Shown here piece by piece: positions 31,284-38,313 of a stretch of DNA of 38,313 nucleotides. The notes under the pieces were generated by a model. It worked only from the letters and a program-made list of their open reading frames with translations. It did no database searches and was not told the DNA's origin. The stretch covers positions 1 to 38,313 of the forward strand of contig JAUIKF010000070.1 in the NCBI GenBank assembly GCA_030430575.1, given 5' to 3'. Both the position numbers and the translations under genes were made by a program. This DNA is from Bacteroidia bacterium (lineage in GTDB: Bacteria > Bacteroidota > Bacteroidia > J057). Every line of letters starts with the position of its first letter. The stretch's first letter is position 1.

Positions 31284-31727
31284 ATGAAAAATCCCCATAA
31301 AGAAAAACGGTTCCTCAATAAGCCATTTTACGAAGGCGGAAATGTGGCCATGGATAAATTTATCCGCGGGCACCTCACTTATCCCGAGGAAGCGCTGGCT
31401 GCAAAGATAGAAGGCACCGTGAAACTTCAGATTACGATCAATCATAAAGGGAAAGTCATCGCAGCTGTGGTCAAAGATAAATTGGGGTATGGATGTGATG
31501 AAGAAGCGACCAGGATTGTAAAACTATTGCGGTTCACGGTGAAGAAAAATCGGAACCTGCGCGTGACCTTTACCAAAAACATTCAAATCCACTTTAACCT
31601 ACCTGCCCAAAAATCTGCGCAGAAAACGCCTAATAAAGGCCTTTCTATTAGTTATACCTATACCACTGAGACGCCCAAAAAGACAGATAAGCCCCCCACC
31701 AAAACTTATACTTATAAAATTGGGTAA
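31284..31727 (+). CDS. TonB C-terminal domain protein without membrane anchor
   Basis: This is a 147-residue protein with no signal peptide or transmembrane segment. The TonB C-terminal motif is visible: FIRGHLTYPEEALAAKIEGT followed by VKLQITINHKGKVIAAVVKD and GYGCDEEATRIVKLL. The usual YPxxAxxxxIxGxVxVxFxVxxxG pattern fits. The rest is a Thr/Lys-rich tail (TETPKKTDKPPTKTYTYKIG). TonB domains normally sit at the end of an energy transducer; the lack of a membrane anchor is odd. It could be secreted by another route or act in the cytoplasm. Confidence 0.78.
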   Translation: MKNPHKEKRFLNKPFYEGGNVAMDKFIRGHLTYPEEALAAKIEGTVKLQITINHKGKVIAAVVKDKLGYGCDEEATRIVKLLRFTVKKNRNLRVTFTKNIQIHFNLPAQKSAQKTPNKGLSISYTYTTETPKKTDKPPTKTYTYKIG

Positions 31728-31796
31728 GGAGAGGAAAACGTAATGTCATACTTTAGCCCAAATAGATTATCTGCCTACACTTAGCATCTATTTTTG

Positions 31797-31864
31797 AACC
31801 ATATAAGACATTGAAGTGCATTTAAGGTTAAAATAGGCTATGTTCTTATATGCCTTATATGGTT
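31797..31864. repeat. Inverted repeat with CATATAAGACAT arms
   Basis: aaccatataagacat and atgccttatatggtt are inverted repeats with one mismatch and a 38-base loop. The right part has a ten-base tandem (tcttatatg/ccttatatgg). Similar CATATAAG runs are common between genes in Bacteroidota. It is ahead of the peptidase gene at 31917. Confidence 0.5.
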
Positions 31865-31916
31865 TAATCAACACACTATTTCACGCAGTCTCAAGTATAA
31901 AAATGGAGAATTGAGA

Positions 31917-32723
31917 ATGAAGAAGATCCTAATCAAAATTCTGCTCGGCATATTGCTCCTGACCAGTATCAGCACGGTCAGTTATTATTTTACACATCCC
32001 AATATCAGCCAGTGCTTTTTGATCGGGTTTTCTGATTTTGATCAGATCAAGGAAGGAATCTATGTCAGTCCGGAGACACCCGCCGATGAACGAAACCTGC
32101 TCTTAGAGGTTGTAACCCAGTCTGAGGCACGGATTAAAGACTTTTGGGGCGCATGGACAGGGACGCCTCACATTATCTATTGCCATACGCAGGAGGATTA
32201 TGACACCTATGGCTCTCACACGCCAGGCGTTGCCTACCTCAATCCATTTGCCACGTATATCGTCATCAGCCCACGCGGCCTACGCACCGACATTATGAGC
32301 CATGAGATGTGCCATGTGGAGCTATTTACCCGAATCGGGTGGTGGGCCAGTGAACATGAAAAACCTACTTGGTTTGACGAGGGGTTAGCGCTTATGCTAG
32401 ATTACCGCTATTCCAAGCGCGAACGGCGAGGGCGCTATTTTGGTTTTTTGGCGGATTGGGATCGGGGGCTCAAGGCCGGGGAAGACTACCTGCCTTTACA
32501 ATCCCTCCAAACCCTGGAAGACTTTTCTCAAGGAGACCTCAAACGACAAGTATTTGCTTATATCACCTCAGGGATGGAAGTGTCTCGCTGGTTGGAAGTG
32601 GTGGGGAAAGAAGGGTTACACGAATTTGTAGCCCAAATAGCTGATGGAGGAGAATTTCCCCAGACCTATTCTCACCTAGAGTCTTCCTATAAAAAACAGG
32701 CAAATAACTTCACGAATCGATGA
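31917..32723 (+). CDS. Membrane-anchored gluzincin-type metallopeptidase (peptidase MA-like)
   Basis: The start is taken at the ATG at 31917 (268 residues); a TTG at 31911 is less likely. An N-terminal hydrophobic anchor or signal (KILIKILLGILLLTSISTV) is followed by a lumenal part with the zinc motif HEMCH at 129-133 (HExxH) and, 20 residues on, WFDEG with Glu155 as the likely third ligand. This is the gluzincin layout of the peptidase MA family. The protein is predicted to face the periplasm. Its substrate is unknown. It is convergent with the AarF kinase gene, which overlaps its 3' end by 14 bases. Confidence 0.82.
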   Translation: MKKILIKILLGILLLTSISTVSYYFTHPNISQCFLIGFSDFDQIKEGIYVSPETPADERNLLLEVVTQSEARIKDFWGAWTGTPHIIYCHTQEDYDTYGSHTPGVAYLNPFATYIVISPRGLRTDIMSHEMCHVELFTRIGWWASEHEKPTWFDEGLALMLDYRYSKRERRGRYFGFLADWDRGLKAGEDYLPLQSLQTLEDFSQGDLKRQVFAYITSGMEVSRWLEVVGKEGLHEFVAQIADGGEFPQTYSHLESSYKKQANNFTNR

Positions 32724-34014
32724 ATCGCCGCGTCTCGATATGTGCTTCCAATTTATGTAAAATCATAAACAGCCCGATCAAGGCGCGATTGATGTAAATC
32801 CCGTGCTGGGAACCGCGGAGGGCATTGGACTTTCGGAGTTCGGGCATCTTGGCAATTTGCTCCCCATGGGCAAAAAAAGCCTCAAAATAGTCCTTATCCC
32901 CAAAATCAAATTTCCCCTGATAAAAAGGCTTTAGCATAATACTCACCGAATCATGCAAGAGCTTGAGAAAAAACTGCCTGTCTTCTTCAGGTTCATCGGC
33001 ATAAACAGTTCCTGTATCAATCGCTCCTTTGAGAAATAAGGCTTCATCTGTCAAAGCTACCTCATCAAAAAACAACCGATACGCCGTGTAAAAGTCCATT
33101 GGCACTTCCTTCACACACCCAAAATCAATTACCCCCAACGTACCATCCTCCCTAAACAGGAAGTTGCCGGGGTGAGCATCTGCATGCATGAGCTGAAGTT
33201 TGTGCAATTGGAAATTGTAGAAATCCAGTAAAGCCTGGCCCATCTGGTTGCGCAATTCCTGAGAAGGATTAGTGGCCAGAAAATCGTCGAGGTGTTTCCC
33301 TTCCAACCAGTCCATAGTGATCACCCGTTTGCTGCTGTATTCAGGGTAATAATGGGGAAATTGCACGTGCGCCAATAGGCTACATTTCTCGGCCAAAAGT
33401 TGAGATCGAGTGAGTTCTAACTCGTAGTCAGTTTCTTCCAGAAGTCGGTCCTTGACTTCATTGAAATAGACATCCAGGTCCTTATAAGTCAAGTTTAACA
33501 GCGTTTTGGCAAAGGGTTTTACCAATTTTAAATCCGAAATCAGGCTATCTCCGACGCCTGGATATTGCACCTTGACGGCGAGGGTTTTACCGTCTTTGGT
33601 GGCTCGATGCACCTGCCCGATAGAAGCCGCATGGCTGGCCTTCATCTCAAAGCTGTCAAACAGGGTTTGGGGTGATTGCCCCAAGTATTGGCGGAAGGTC
33701 TTGACGACGAGTGGCCCCGAAAGGGCCGGGGCGCGGTACTGCGCTTCAGAGAATTTGTCAGCAAATGCCGCAGGCAGAATCCCTTGGTCCATGCTCAGCA
33801 TCTGAGCGATTTTGAGGGCCCCACCTTTGAGTTGGCTCAAAGTACCATAGATGTCATCAGCATTTTGCCGATCGAGGTCTTCCCGATCCAGGTCAGGATT
33901 GACCGCCTTTTTGGCATAGTGTTTCACATAGTTGCCACCCACTTTCAGGCCCGTCCGCACGAAGCGGGATGCTCGCTTGACCTTGGAACTCGGTATTTTG
34001 TCTTGTTCTTTCAT
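32710..34014 (-). CDS. AarF/ABC1/UbiB family kinase-like protein
   Basis: This 434-residue protein has the family motifs: LKGGALKIAQMLSMDQG (KxGQ-type), AASIGQVHRATKDGKTLAVK (AxSxGQV with the Lys), MDWLEG, DAHPGNFLF and LGVIDFGC. UbiB/ABC1 members are atypical kinases or ATPases linked to quinone or lipid metabolism. The start codon overlaps the stop of the upstream TetR-like gene by four bases (ATGA), so they form a translationally coupled operon. In Bacteroidota this pair recurs. The last 14 bases overlap the 3' end of the convergent peptidase gene. Confidence 0.92.
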   Translation of the reverse strand: MKEQDKIPSSKVKRASRFVRTGLKVGGNYVKHYAKKAVNPDLDREDLDRQNADDIYGTLSQLKGGALKIAQMLSMDQGILPAAFADKFSEAQYRAPALSGPLVVKTFRQYLGQSPQTLFDSFEMKASHAASIGQVHRATKDGKTLAVKVQYPGVGDSLISDLKLVKPFAKTLLNLTYKDLDVYFNEVKDRLLEETDYELELTRSQLLAEKCSLLAHVQFPHYYPEYSSKRVITMDWLEGKHLDDFLATNPSQELRNQMGQALLDFYNFQLHKLQLMHADAHPGNFLFREDGTLGVIDFGCVKEVPMDFYTAYRLFFDEVALTDEALFLKGAIDTGTVYADEPEEDRQFFLKLLHDSVSIMLKPFYQGKFDFGDKDYFEAFFAHGEQIAKMPELRKSNALRGSQHGIYINRALIGLFMILHKLEAHIETRRFIDS

Positions 34015-34637
34015 TTTTTGAGAATAAAGGTGAGGAGGTCTATCCCAGAGTCTAACAGGTTTTGGCTCATCAGGTCAAATACAAAATTGACAGACTTCTC
34101 TACCGCGGCGTCCGTCCGCTCACGCGCTTCGCTTTCGTCACGGATCCAAAATCCGTAAAGCAATTGGACTTGAAGCCAGAGCATCACATGGTATTTGTCG
34201 AGGACAAAGGGACGCTTGGCAAGCTCCCCTGTAGCGACGCCTTCTGCCAGCAAGTCTTCAATAAAATCTCGAAAGGGTGCTTCCAGTTTTTTGAGGTATC
34301 TACGTCCCGTGATCACATGGCGTTCGCCTTCATCTATGAGCTTCAGGAAAGGTCTGATTTTCTCCAATTCTTCCAGCCAGGTATAGAAAAAAGCCAGCGC
34401 CTTTTCTCTAGCGATATAGTCTACGTATTCTTTCGCATCCATAAGGCGCCGAACCGTATCGGTAAAAGTACTGAGTAAGATGTCCTTTTCGATGCTATTT
34501 AGAGAAGAATAGTGGTCCAAAATTGCTAGGTCTTGAAAGTCAGGAAGATCAGAAATAGCCGTTAGACTTTCTGGTTTCTTACATATCTCAAGAACTAAAC
34601 TTTTATAAAGTTGTTGAATTTTGAGCGGGTTTTCCAT
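34011..34637 (-). CDS. TetR-like regulator, coupled to the AarF kinase
   Basis: This 208-residue protein has an N-terminal part that looks like a weak helix-turn-helix (QQLYKSLVLEICKKPESLTA, then LAILDHYSSLNSIEKDILLS) followed by an all-helical ligand-type domain (KALAFFYTWLEELEKIRPFL, YHVMLWLQVQLLYGFWIRDE). The match is to TetR proteins with a TetR C-terminal-like domain. The HTH is shorter than usual, so DNA binding is less sure. The overlap with the kinase gene suggests joint function. Confidence 0.72.
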   Translation of the reverse strand: MENPLKIQQLYKSLVLEICKKPESLTAISDLPDFQDLAILDHYSSLNSIEKDILLSTFTDTVRRLMDAKEYVDYIAREKALAFFYTWLEELEKIRPFLKLIDEGERHVITGRRYLKKLEAPFRDFIEDLLAEGVATGELAKRPFVLDKYHVMLWLQVQLLYGFWIRDESEARERTDAAVEKSVNFVFDLMSQNLLDSGIDLLTFILKK

Positions 34638-34803
34638 AACTTCATAACGTCAATTGATTCAAGGGAGTTCTAAACTCCCACCGACGGCAAAATTCCCATC
34701 TAAACACCCCAATAATTTATTCCCATTCTCGCTCGGGAGCAATACATATTGCTCACCTAATTAGTTGATTTTCAGTTACTTATTAATTATTTTTTGCTTA
34801 GCT

Positions 34804-35841
34804 ATGAGAATTTCTTTACCCGTCAAAAATGTTCTTAACCTTACCTTAGCTTTTGTAGTCTTATTTTGTTGGATCAATGTGTTGCCGGCTCAGAACTGTA
34901 TCAAAGGGAATTGTGATACGGGAAATGGGGTATACTCCTATAAAGACGGAAGCGTCTATAAGGGAGAATTTCGTGGCGCCAAACGGCATGGCGTAGGCAT
35001 TTACAATCATATCAATGGGGATGTCTATGCAGGTGATTGGGAGAAGGATGAGGAGCATGGCCAAGGCAAATATACCTATCACAATGGAGATGTCTATGAA
35101 GGCGAATTTAAAAAAGGGAAAATGCATGGACAGGGTACCTATCACTTCACTGATGGCAGTGTCTACGTAGGTGAATGGGTCGACGATATGCAAAATGGCC
35201 AAGGTACCTGGACGTTCGAAAATGGGACAGTCATGACAGGTATTTGGACCAATGGAAAAGTCAAAGGGTCAGGCAAAAAAGTATATGCTGATGGGGCTGT
35301 ATATGAGGGCGAATTCGAAGCGAATAAGCGACACGGTCAAGGCAAGCTAGAAATGGCTTCAGGCGATGTCTATGAGGGCGAATGGTCCAATAATAAGCGC
35401 AATGGAAAGGGGAAACTGACTTATTCTTCTGGTGCTACTTATGAAGGCGATTGGGAAAACAATAAGCAGAATGGTTTTGGAAAACTAGCAACGCCTATCG
35501 GCAATCGCTATGAAGGAGATTTTGTTCGTGGGGTATTTCATGGGCAGGGAACCTATTTCTATGGTTCAGGAGACGTCTATGAAGGCAGTTGGTATCAGGG
35601 AAAAAAGCACGGAACGGGCAAGTATAGTTATGGAGATGGCAGCAATTATGAAGGGCAATGGTACATGAATCTCCGCCATGGAGATGGGACCTATGTCTAT
35701 GCCGACGGCAGTGTCTATGAAGGAGAATTCTATTCTGGCAAAGTGCATGGGCAAGGCTCTTTCACTACGCCTGATGGAGAAGTAAAAATAGGCACCTTTA
35801 TGTATGGAAAATTTATCGCAGATTCGGCTCAGAACCGCTAA
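34804..35841 (+). CDS. Exported MORN-repeat protein
   Basis: I take the ATG at 34804 (345 residues) because the signal peptide (VLNLTLAFVVLFCWINVLPAQ) follows; the frame from 34765 adds 13 residues. After CIKGNCDTGNG the mature protein is 13 consecutive 23-residue MORN units with the pattern GxGxYxYxDGxxYEGEFxxx: GVYSYKDGSVYKGEF, GKYTYHNGDVYEGEF, GTYVYADGSVYEGEF. MORN repeats form a long beta strand that can bind lipids or proteins. It is divergent from the TetR-AarF operon. No other domain; function unknown. Confidence 0.9.
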   Translation: MRISLPVKNVLNLTLAFVVLFCWINVLPAQNCIKGNCDTGNGVYSYKDGSVYKGEFRGAKRHGVGIYNHINGDVYAGDWEKDEEHGQGKYTYHNGDVYEGEFKKGKMHGQGTYHFTDGSVYVGEWVDDMQNGQGTWTFENGTVMTGIWTNGKVKGSGKKVYADGAVYEGEFEANKRHGQGKLEMASGDVYEGEWSNNKRNGKGKLTYSSGATYEGDWENNKQNGFGKLATPIGNRYEGDFVRGVFHGQGTYFYGSGDVYEGSWYQGKKHGTGKYSYGDGSNYEGQWYMNLRHGDGTYVYADGSVYEGEFYSGKVHGQGSFTTPDGEVKIGTFMYGKFIADSAQNR

Positions 35842-35993
35842 GAGGCTGTTTATACTGAAAAATATACGTTAGAAGTCTTGTGATTATGATTTGAAGTTGA
35901 AAAGGGAAAGGCAGACCTTGTCAATGTTTAACAAGAACAAGTTTTCCTTTCGCACAATAACTCCAAGATTTCCTTATTTACCTAACTTACTGA

Positions 35994-36028
35994 GAGATTG
36001 GCAAGCTGTTGTCAATCTCTTTTCTTTT
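35994..36028 (+). terminator. Candidate terminator after the MORN gene
   Basis: gagattg/caatctc is a 7-bp stem with a 12-base loop followed by ttttctttt. It lies about 150 bases past the MORN stop and ahead of the universal stress gene. Confidence 0.45.
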
Positions 36029-36055
36029 AGGAATTTTCCCTAATTCTGGCTACCT

Positions 36056-36063
36056 TATCTTTG
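36056..36063 (+). promoter_or_regulatory. Candidate Bacteroidota -7 promoter box of the universal stress gene
   Basis: TATCTTTG matches TAnnTTTG exactly, 36 bases upstream of the ATG at 36099, a good place for a -7 element. The -33 TTTG is not clear at the expected spacing. Confidence 0.45.
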
Positions 36064-36098
36064 TATCTATTTCCATTAAGTAATCCCCTTCTTCTCAC

Positions 36099-36947
36099 AT
36101 GAAACAGATCAAGCAAATCCTCTGCCCCGTAGATTTCTCCGACGCCTCCTATCGCGCCATTGAACAAGCCAGTTTCCTGGCACAAATGTACCAAGCCAAT
36201 TTGACCCTGGTACATATTGTTTCTAATGTCTTGCCAGAAGCCCTAGGTGTAGTGCGCGGCAATGATATGGAATCACAGAAAATGGTTGCAGAGGCTTCTG
36301 AGGGTGCGCGAGAGCTGTTGCGAGAAGCCAAGCGGAAATACGTCCCGTTTGCCATTACCTGTAAGTCTAGTATCCGCTACGGCAGCATAGCAGATGGAAT
36401 CTTGGAGGAAGCAAATGAGCGCAACGCAGACCTTATCATCATGGCCCGTGCTTCTGCTGCCATAGAAAATAAAGCCTCTGTGCTCTCACGGGTTATCATG
36501 GAAAGAGCAACGTGTCCTGTACTTGCCTATTGCCCCTCTGAAGTCGAAAGGATCGGCTTCCGCCGTATTTTGATCCCCCTCCATCCCAAGATGGACACAC
36601 AACGCCTTCAGACCTATGTGAAAGACTATCTTTCTCAGATGATGCCTGAGGTTCATCTCATCGCTATGGCCGAATCACAGGACTCTGAGGCATTCAAAGA
36701 CACGTTGAAGCATTTCCTCCAGCGTGAGGCTACAGGGTATTCTGCGCTAGACCTGAGCGTGCGCATGGGCGTCGTATCAGGCAATAGTGCTGTCAATGAG
36801 ATCAATGCCTATGCTGAAAAGCACCATTGTGACCTGATCATGCTGGAAGAGCACACGATCTACACGCTTTCCCATATCATGAATGCTACTACCATTCCTA
36901 TTATCCTGCATCGTTCTGTGGGGAATGGGATGGCTACGCCTGCGTAG
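36099..36947 (+). CDS. Universal stress protein with two UspA-type domains
   Basis: This 282-residue cytoplasmic protein consists of two UspA folds. Domain 1 (about 1-148) has QILCPVDFSDASYRAIEQAS, TLVHIVS and ADLIIMARASAAIEN. Domain 2 (about 150-282) has FRRILIPLHPKMDTQRLQTY and CDLIMLEEHTIY. In domain 1 the ATP-binding GxxGx(9)GS loop is not clear: ARASAAIENKASVLSRVI lacks the glycines. In domain 2 it is absent too. It may not bind ATP. It is ahead of the 29-bp tandem array and Hsp20, so a stress grouping is likely. Confidence 0.9.
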   Translation: MKQIKQILCPVDFSDASYRAIEQASFLAQMYQANLTLVHIVSNVLPEALGVVRGNDMESQKMVAEASEGARELLREAKRKYVPFAITCKSSIRYGSIADGILEEANERNADLIIMARASAAIENKASVLSRVIMERATCPVLAYCPSEVERIGFRRILIPLHPKMDTQRLQTYVKDYLSQMMPEVHLIAMAESQDSEAFKDTLKHFLQREATGYSALDLSVRMGVVSGNSAVNEINAYAEKHHCDLIMLEEHTIYTLSHIMNATTIPIILHRSVGNGMATPA

Positions 36948-36950
36948 ACC

Positions 36951-37154
36951 GTAGAGACGCCGATTTATCGCGTCTGATTGTAGAGACGCCGATTTATCGC
37001 GTCTGATTGTAGAGACGCCGATTTATCGCGTCTGATTGTAGAGACGCCGATTTATCGCGTCTGATTGTAGAGACGCCGATTTATCGCGTCTGATTGTAGA
37101 GACGCCGATTTATCGCGTCTTAGTCGTAGAGACGCGATAAATCGGCGTCTCTAC
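36951..37154 (+). repeat. 29-bp tandem repeat, six direct copies and one inverted copy
   Basis: gtagagacgccgatttatcg plus cgtctgatt repeats with period 29 at 36951, 36980, 37009, 37038, 37067 and 37096. The inverted copy at 37126-37154 has perfect arms gtagagacgc/gcgtctctac. Each unit contains agacgc...gcgtct, so it can fold as a hairpin. A further degenerate inverted copy is at 37218-37240. Copies are nearly identical, which means a recent expansion. There are no variable spacers, so it is not a CRISPR. Confidence 0.9.
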
Positions 37155-37166
37155 AAGGTAAAAACC

Positions 37167-37200
37167 AAAATGCCTGCATCCTATAGGATGCAGGCATTTT
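37167..37200. terminator. Strong bidirectional terminator between the USP and Hsp20 genes
   Basis: aaaatgcctgcatcc/ggatgcaggcatttt is a perfect 15-bp stem with a tata loop. A-rich and T-rich flanks on both sides allow it to end transcripts from both convergent genes. Confidence 0.75.
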
Positions 37201-37217
37201 TCAACCAATGTATTTAA

Positions 37218-37240
37218 GAGACGCGATAAATCGACGTCTC
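37218..37240. repeat. Degenerate copy of the 29-bp unit, inverted
   Basis: gagacgcgataaatcgacgt followed by ctc is an inverted, diverged unit of the array, just before the Hsp20 stop. Confidence 0.65.
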
Positions 37241-37243
37241 TCC

Positions 37244-37660
37244 TTAGGAGATCTTGATTTCACGCTGGACTTTTGCTTCTTCTTCTTTCTTCGCAATGGT
37301 GATTGTCAGAATCCCATCTTTGAATTTCGCATCGATCTTGTCGTGGTCGGCAGCATCAGGTAGGTGGAAGGAGCGCTTGAAGGGCGCAAGTTGAAATTCG
37401 CGGCGGCGAAATTCGCCATCTACCTCACCACTCTTCACTTCTGATGAGACTACAAGGGCATCTTTCTCCTGATGAATTTTGATGTCTTTCTTGGTGCGGC
37501 CAGGTACCACTAGGTCAATGATAAAGGAGGTATCCGTCTCACGGACATTAGCAGAAGGGAAGCGGCCCCAATTTTTTAAGCCAAACTCTTCTGTGTTGAA
37601 GAAATCATCGAATAATTCGGTGAAATTGGGCCATTGGCGGTGTTTTCTTGAATGCGACAT
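37244..37660 (-). CDS. Small heat shock protein, Hsp20/alpha-crystallin family
   Basis: This 138-residue protein has an N-terminal arm (FTELFDDFFNTEEFGLKNWG), the alpha-crystallin domain (about 35-130: VRETDTSFIIDLVVPGRTKK, IDAKFKDGILTITIAKK) and a C-terminal I-x-I motif (REIKIS). The protein prevents aggregation of unfolded proteins. Length is normal. It is convergent with the universal stress protein across the tandem array and near a GlsB-like gene, so a stress locus is likely. Confidence 0.95.
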   Translation of the reverse strand: MSHSRKHRQWPNFTELFDDFFNTEEFGLKNWGRFPSANVRETDTSFIIDLVVPGRTKKDIKIHQEKDALVVSSEVKSGEVDGEFRRREFQLAPFKRSFHLPDAADHDKIDAKFKDGILTITIAKKEEEAKVQREIKIS

Positions 37661-37764
37661 AGCTTTCTTGTTTAAATAAGTTGACGAAGTATTAGTTGAT
37701 AATTTCTTTCAACATTACTTGGACAAGCCTTATGCCAAGGGGGAAAAGCAGCCGCTATGGCAGG

Positions 37765-37789
37765 TTTTTCTGTCAGGATGACAGAAAAA
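37765..37789. terminator. Hairpin tttttctgtca/tgacagaaaaa, probable terminator
   Basis: A perfect 11-bp stem with a three-base loop lies downstream of the GlsB-like gene (minus strand) and upstream of Hsp20. It works in both directions because of its T- and A-rich ends. Confidence 0.6.
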
Positions 37790-37796
37790 ACAAAAA

Positions 37797-37844
37797 AGAC
37801 CTCGGAGGATTTACCAACCATACTGGCCAAATCCTTCGAGGTCT
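37797..37844. repeat. GACCTCGGAGG palindromic repeat, copy 2 (hairpin)
   Basis: agacctcggaggattt and aaatccttcgaggtct form a 16-bp stem with one G-T-type mismatch. The same type of element is at 7277-7324. Confidence 0.7.
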
Positions 37845-37864
37845 CTATATCCTAAAAGAAAAAG

Positions 37865-38131
37865 TTAAGTTGCCTTTCGAATCAGGCTAATGACCAGTAA
37901 TAAAACAATCGCTCCACCAGCAGCTGTGAGGATACTGGCAACACTAAAACCTCCCGTTGCAGCCCCTCCTATCCCCAATTCCCCGGCAAGCCATCCTCCA
38001 ATAAAACTTCCCAAAATCCCTACGATGATATTCCCAAACAGCCCCAATCCTCTTCCTTTCACAACCTGACCTGCTAGCCAGCCTGCTACTGCGCCTAACA
38101 AAATCCAAATAACAATGCTTTCAATAGACAT
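37865..38131 (-). CDS. GlsB/YeaQ/YmgE family membrane protein
   Basis: I take the ATG at 38131 (88 residues): the longer frame from 38170 adds 13 residues ahead of MSIESIVIWILLGAVAGWLA. The sequence is small, Gly-rich and hydrophobic with about three transmembrane segments: AVAGWLAGQVVKGRGLGLFG, NIIVGILGSFIGGWLAGELG, ILTAAGGAIVLLLVISLIRK. This is the typical GlsB/YeaQ/YmgE (transglycosylase-associated) pattern, linked to envelope or general stress. It lies near Hsp20 and the universal stress protein. Confidence 0.9.
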   Translation of the reverse strand: MSIESIVIWILLGAVAGWLAGQVVKGRGLGLFGNIIVGILGSFIGGWLAGELGIGGAATGGFSVASILTAAGGAIVLLLVISLIRKAT

Positions 38132-38230
38132 AATAAGGATTGTGTACGAAATAAGTTCGTAATTTAGCAAAAAGAGGTTATGTTGTTTTTTTTGGGAGCT
38201 ATTTTTTAGGAAAAAGATATCAGCGCAGCC

Positions 38231-38313
38231 ATGGGTTATTATTCGTCAGAGATAGAGGATCAGATGATCCGTTTTTATGAAAGCTTGGATGAATCAAGTA
38301 AGCGCCGCTATGC
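38231..38313 (+). CDS. N-terminal fragment of a probable ISAzo13-like transposase (cut by window edge)
   Basis: The ATG at 38231 opens a frame to the window end reading MGYYSSEIEDQMIRFYESLD and ESSKRRYA. The FYESLxExxKRRYA pattern resembles the start of ISAzo13 family transposases. Only 27 residues are visible, so the call is tentative and no terminal repeat can be seen. Confidence 0.45.
   Translation, partial: MGYYSSEIEDQMIRFYESLDESSKRRY

Noticed and set aside
36951-37154. CRISPR array
   Set aside because: The 29-bp units abut each other with no variable spacers, and no cas gene is present.

Overview
The window looks like chromosomal DNA of a Bacteroidota bacterium, most likely of the Saprospiria/Lewinella type. 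The pointers are a type IX secretion (T9SS) sorting domain, TPR-CHAT proteins, secreted DPN-type repeat proteins, lipoproteins, a CrtD-like carotenoid desaturase, weak Shine-Dalgarno sites, two TAnnTTTG-type -7 boxes, and many short palindromic or periodic intergenic repeats. No rRNA, tRNA, CRISPR array, phage or plasmid backbone was seen.

Layout. 1-3222 (minus): a T9SS cargo gene, then a TPR-CHAT gene broken by two adjacent stop codons inside the CHAT domain; its frame stays open to the window edge. 3857-9106: a small exported protein, a metallophosphoesterase, an HMA-domain lipoprotein, a CrtD-like desaturase and a small membrane protein. 9351-14663: two sugar-phosphate isomerase/epimerase-like TIM barrels flank a large lipoprotein that joins a glucose/sorbosone dehydrogenase propeller, PKD domain, cytochrome c and a carbohydrate-binding-like end, which suggests sugar oxidation in the envelope. 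14984-18010: exported proteins of unknown function, a beta-barrel and a small S24/S26-like protein. 18153-20633: a SnoaL-like gene, a MarR regulator, a GNAT acetyltransferase and a second MarR regulator, with many repeats.

The most notable region is 20800-27216. A minus-strand operon encodes an exported, membrane-anchored TPR-CHAT protein with an intact His/Cys pair and an exported Cys-rich partner with the same topology. Divergent from it is an operon of an ECF-like sigma factor and an anti-sigma-like membrane protein with a TPR domain predicted to lie in the periplasm. I infer a possible envelope-sensing module in which a caspase-like protease, its partner and a membrane anti-sigma factor control the sigma factor. 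A cytoplasmic beta-propeller-like gene and a DUF6985-like gene follow.

29291-38313: lipoproteins, a TonB C-terminal-domain protein, a gluzincin-type peptidase, a TetR-like/AarF kinase operon, a 13-unit MORN protein, and a stress group (universal stress protein, Hsp20, GlsB-like membrane protein) interrupted by a 29-bp tandem repeat. The right edge cuts the start of a probable ISAzo13-like transposase.

All family calls were made by eye from motifs; no searches were run.
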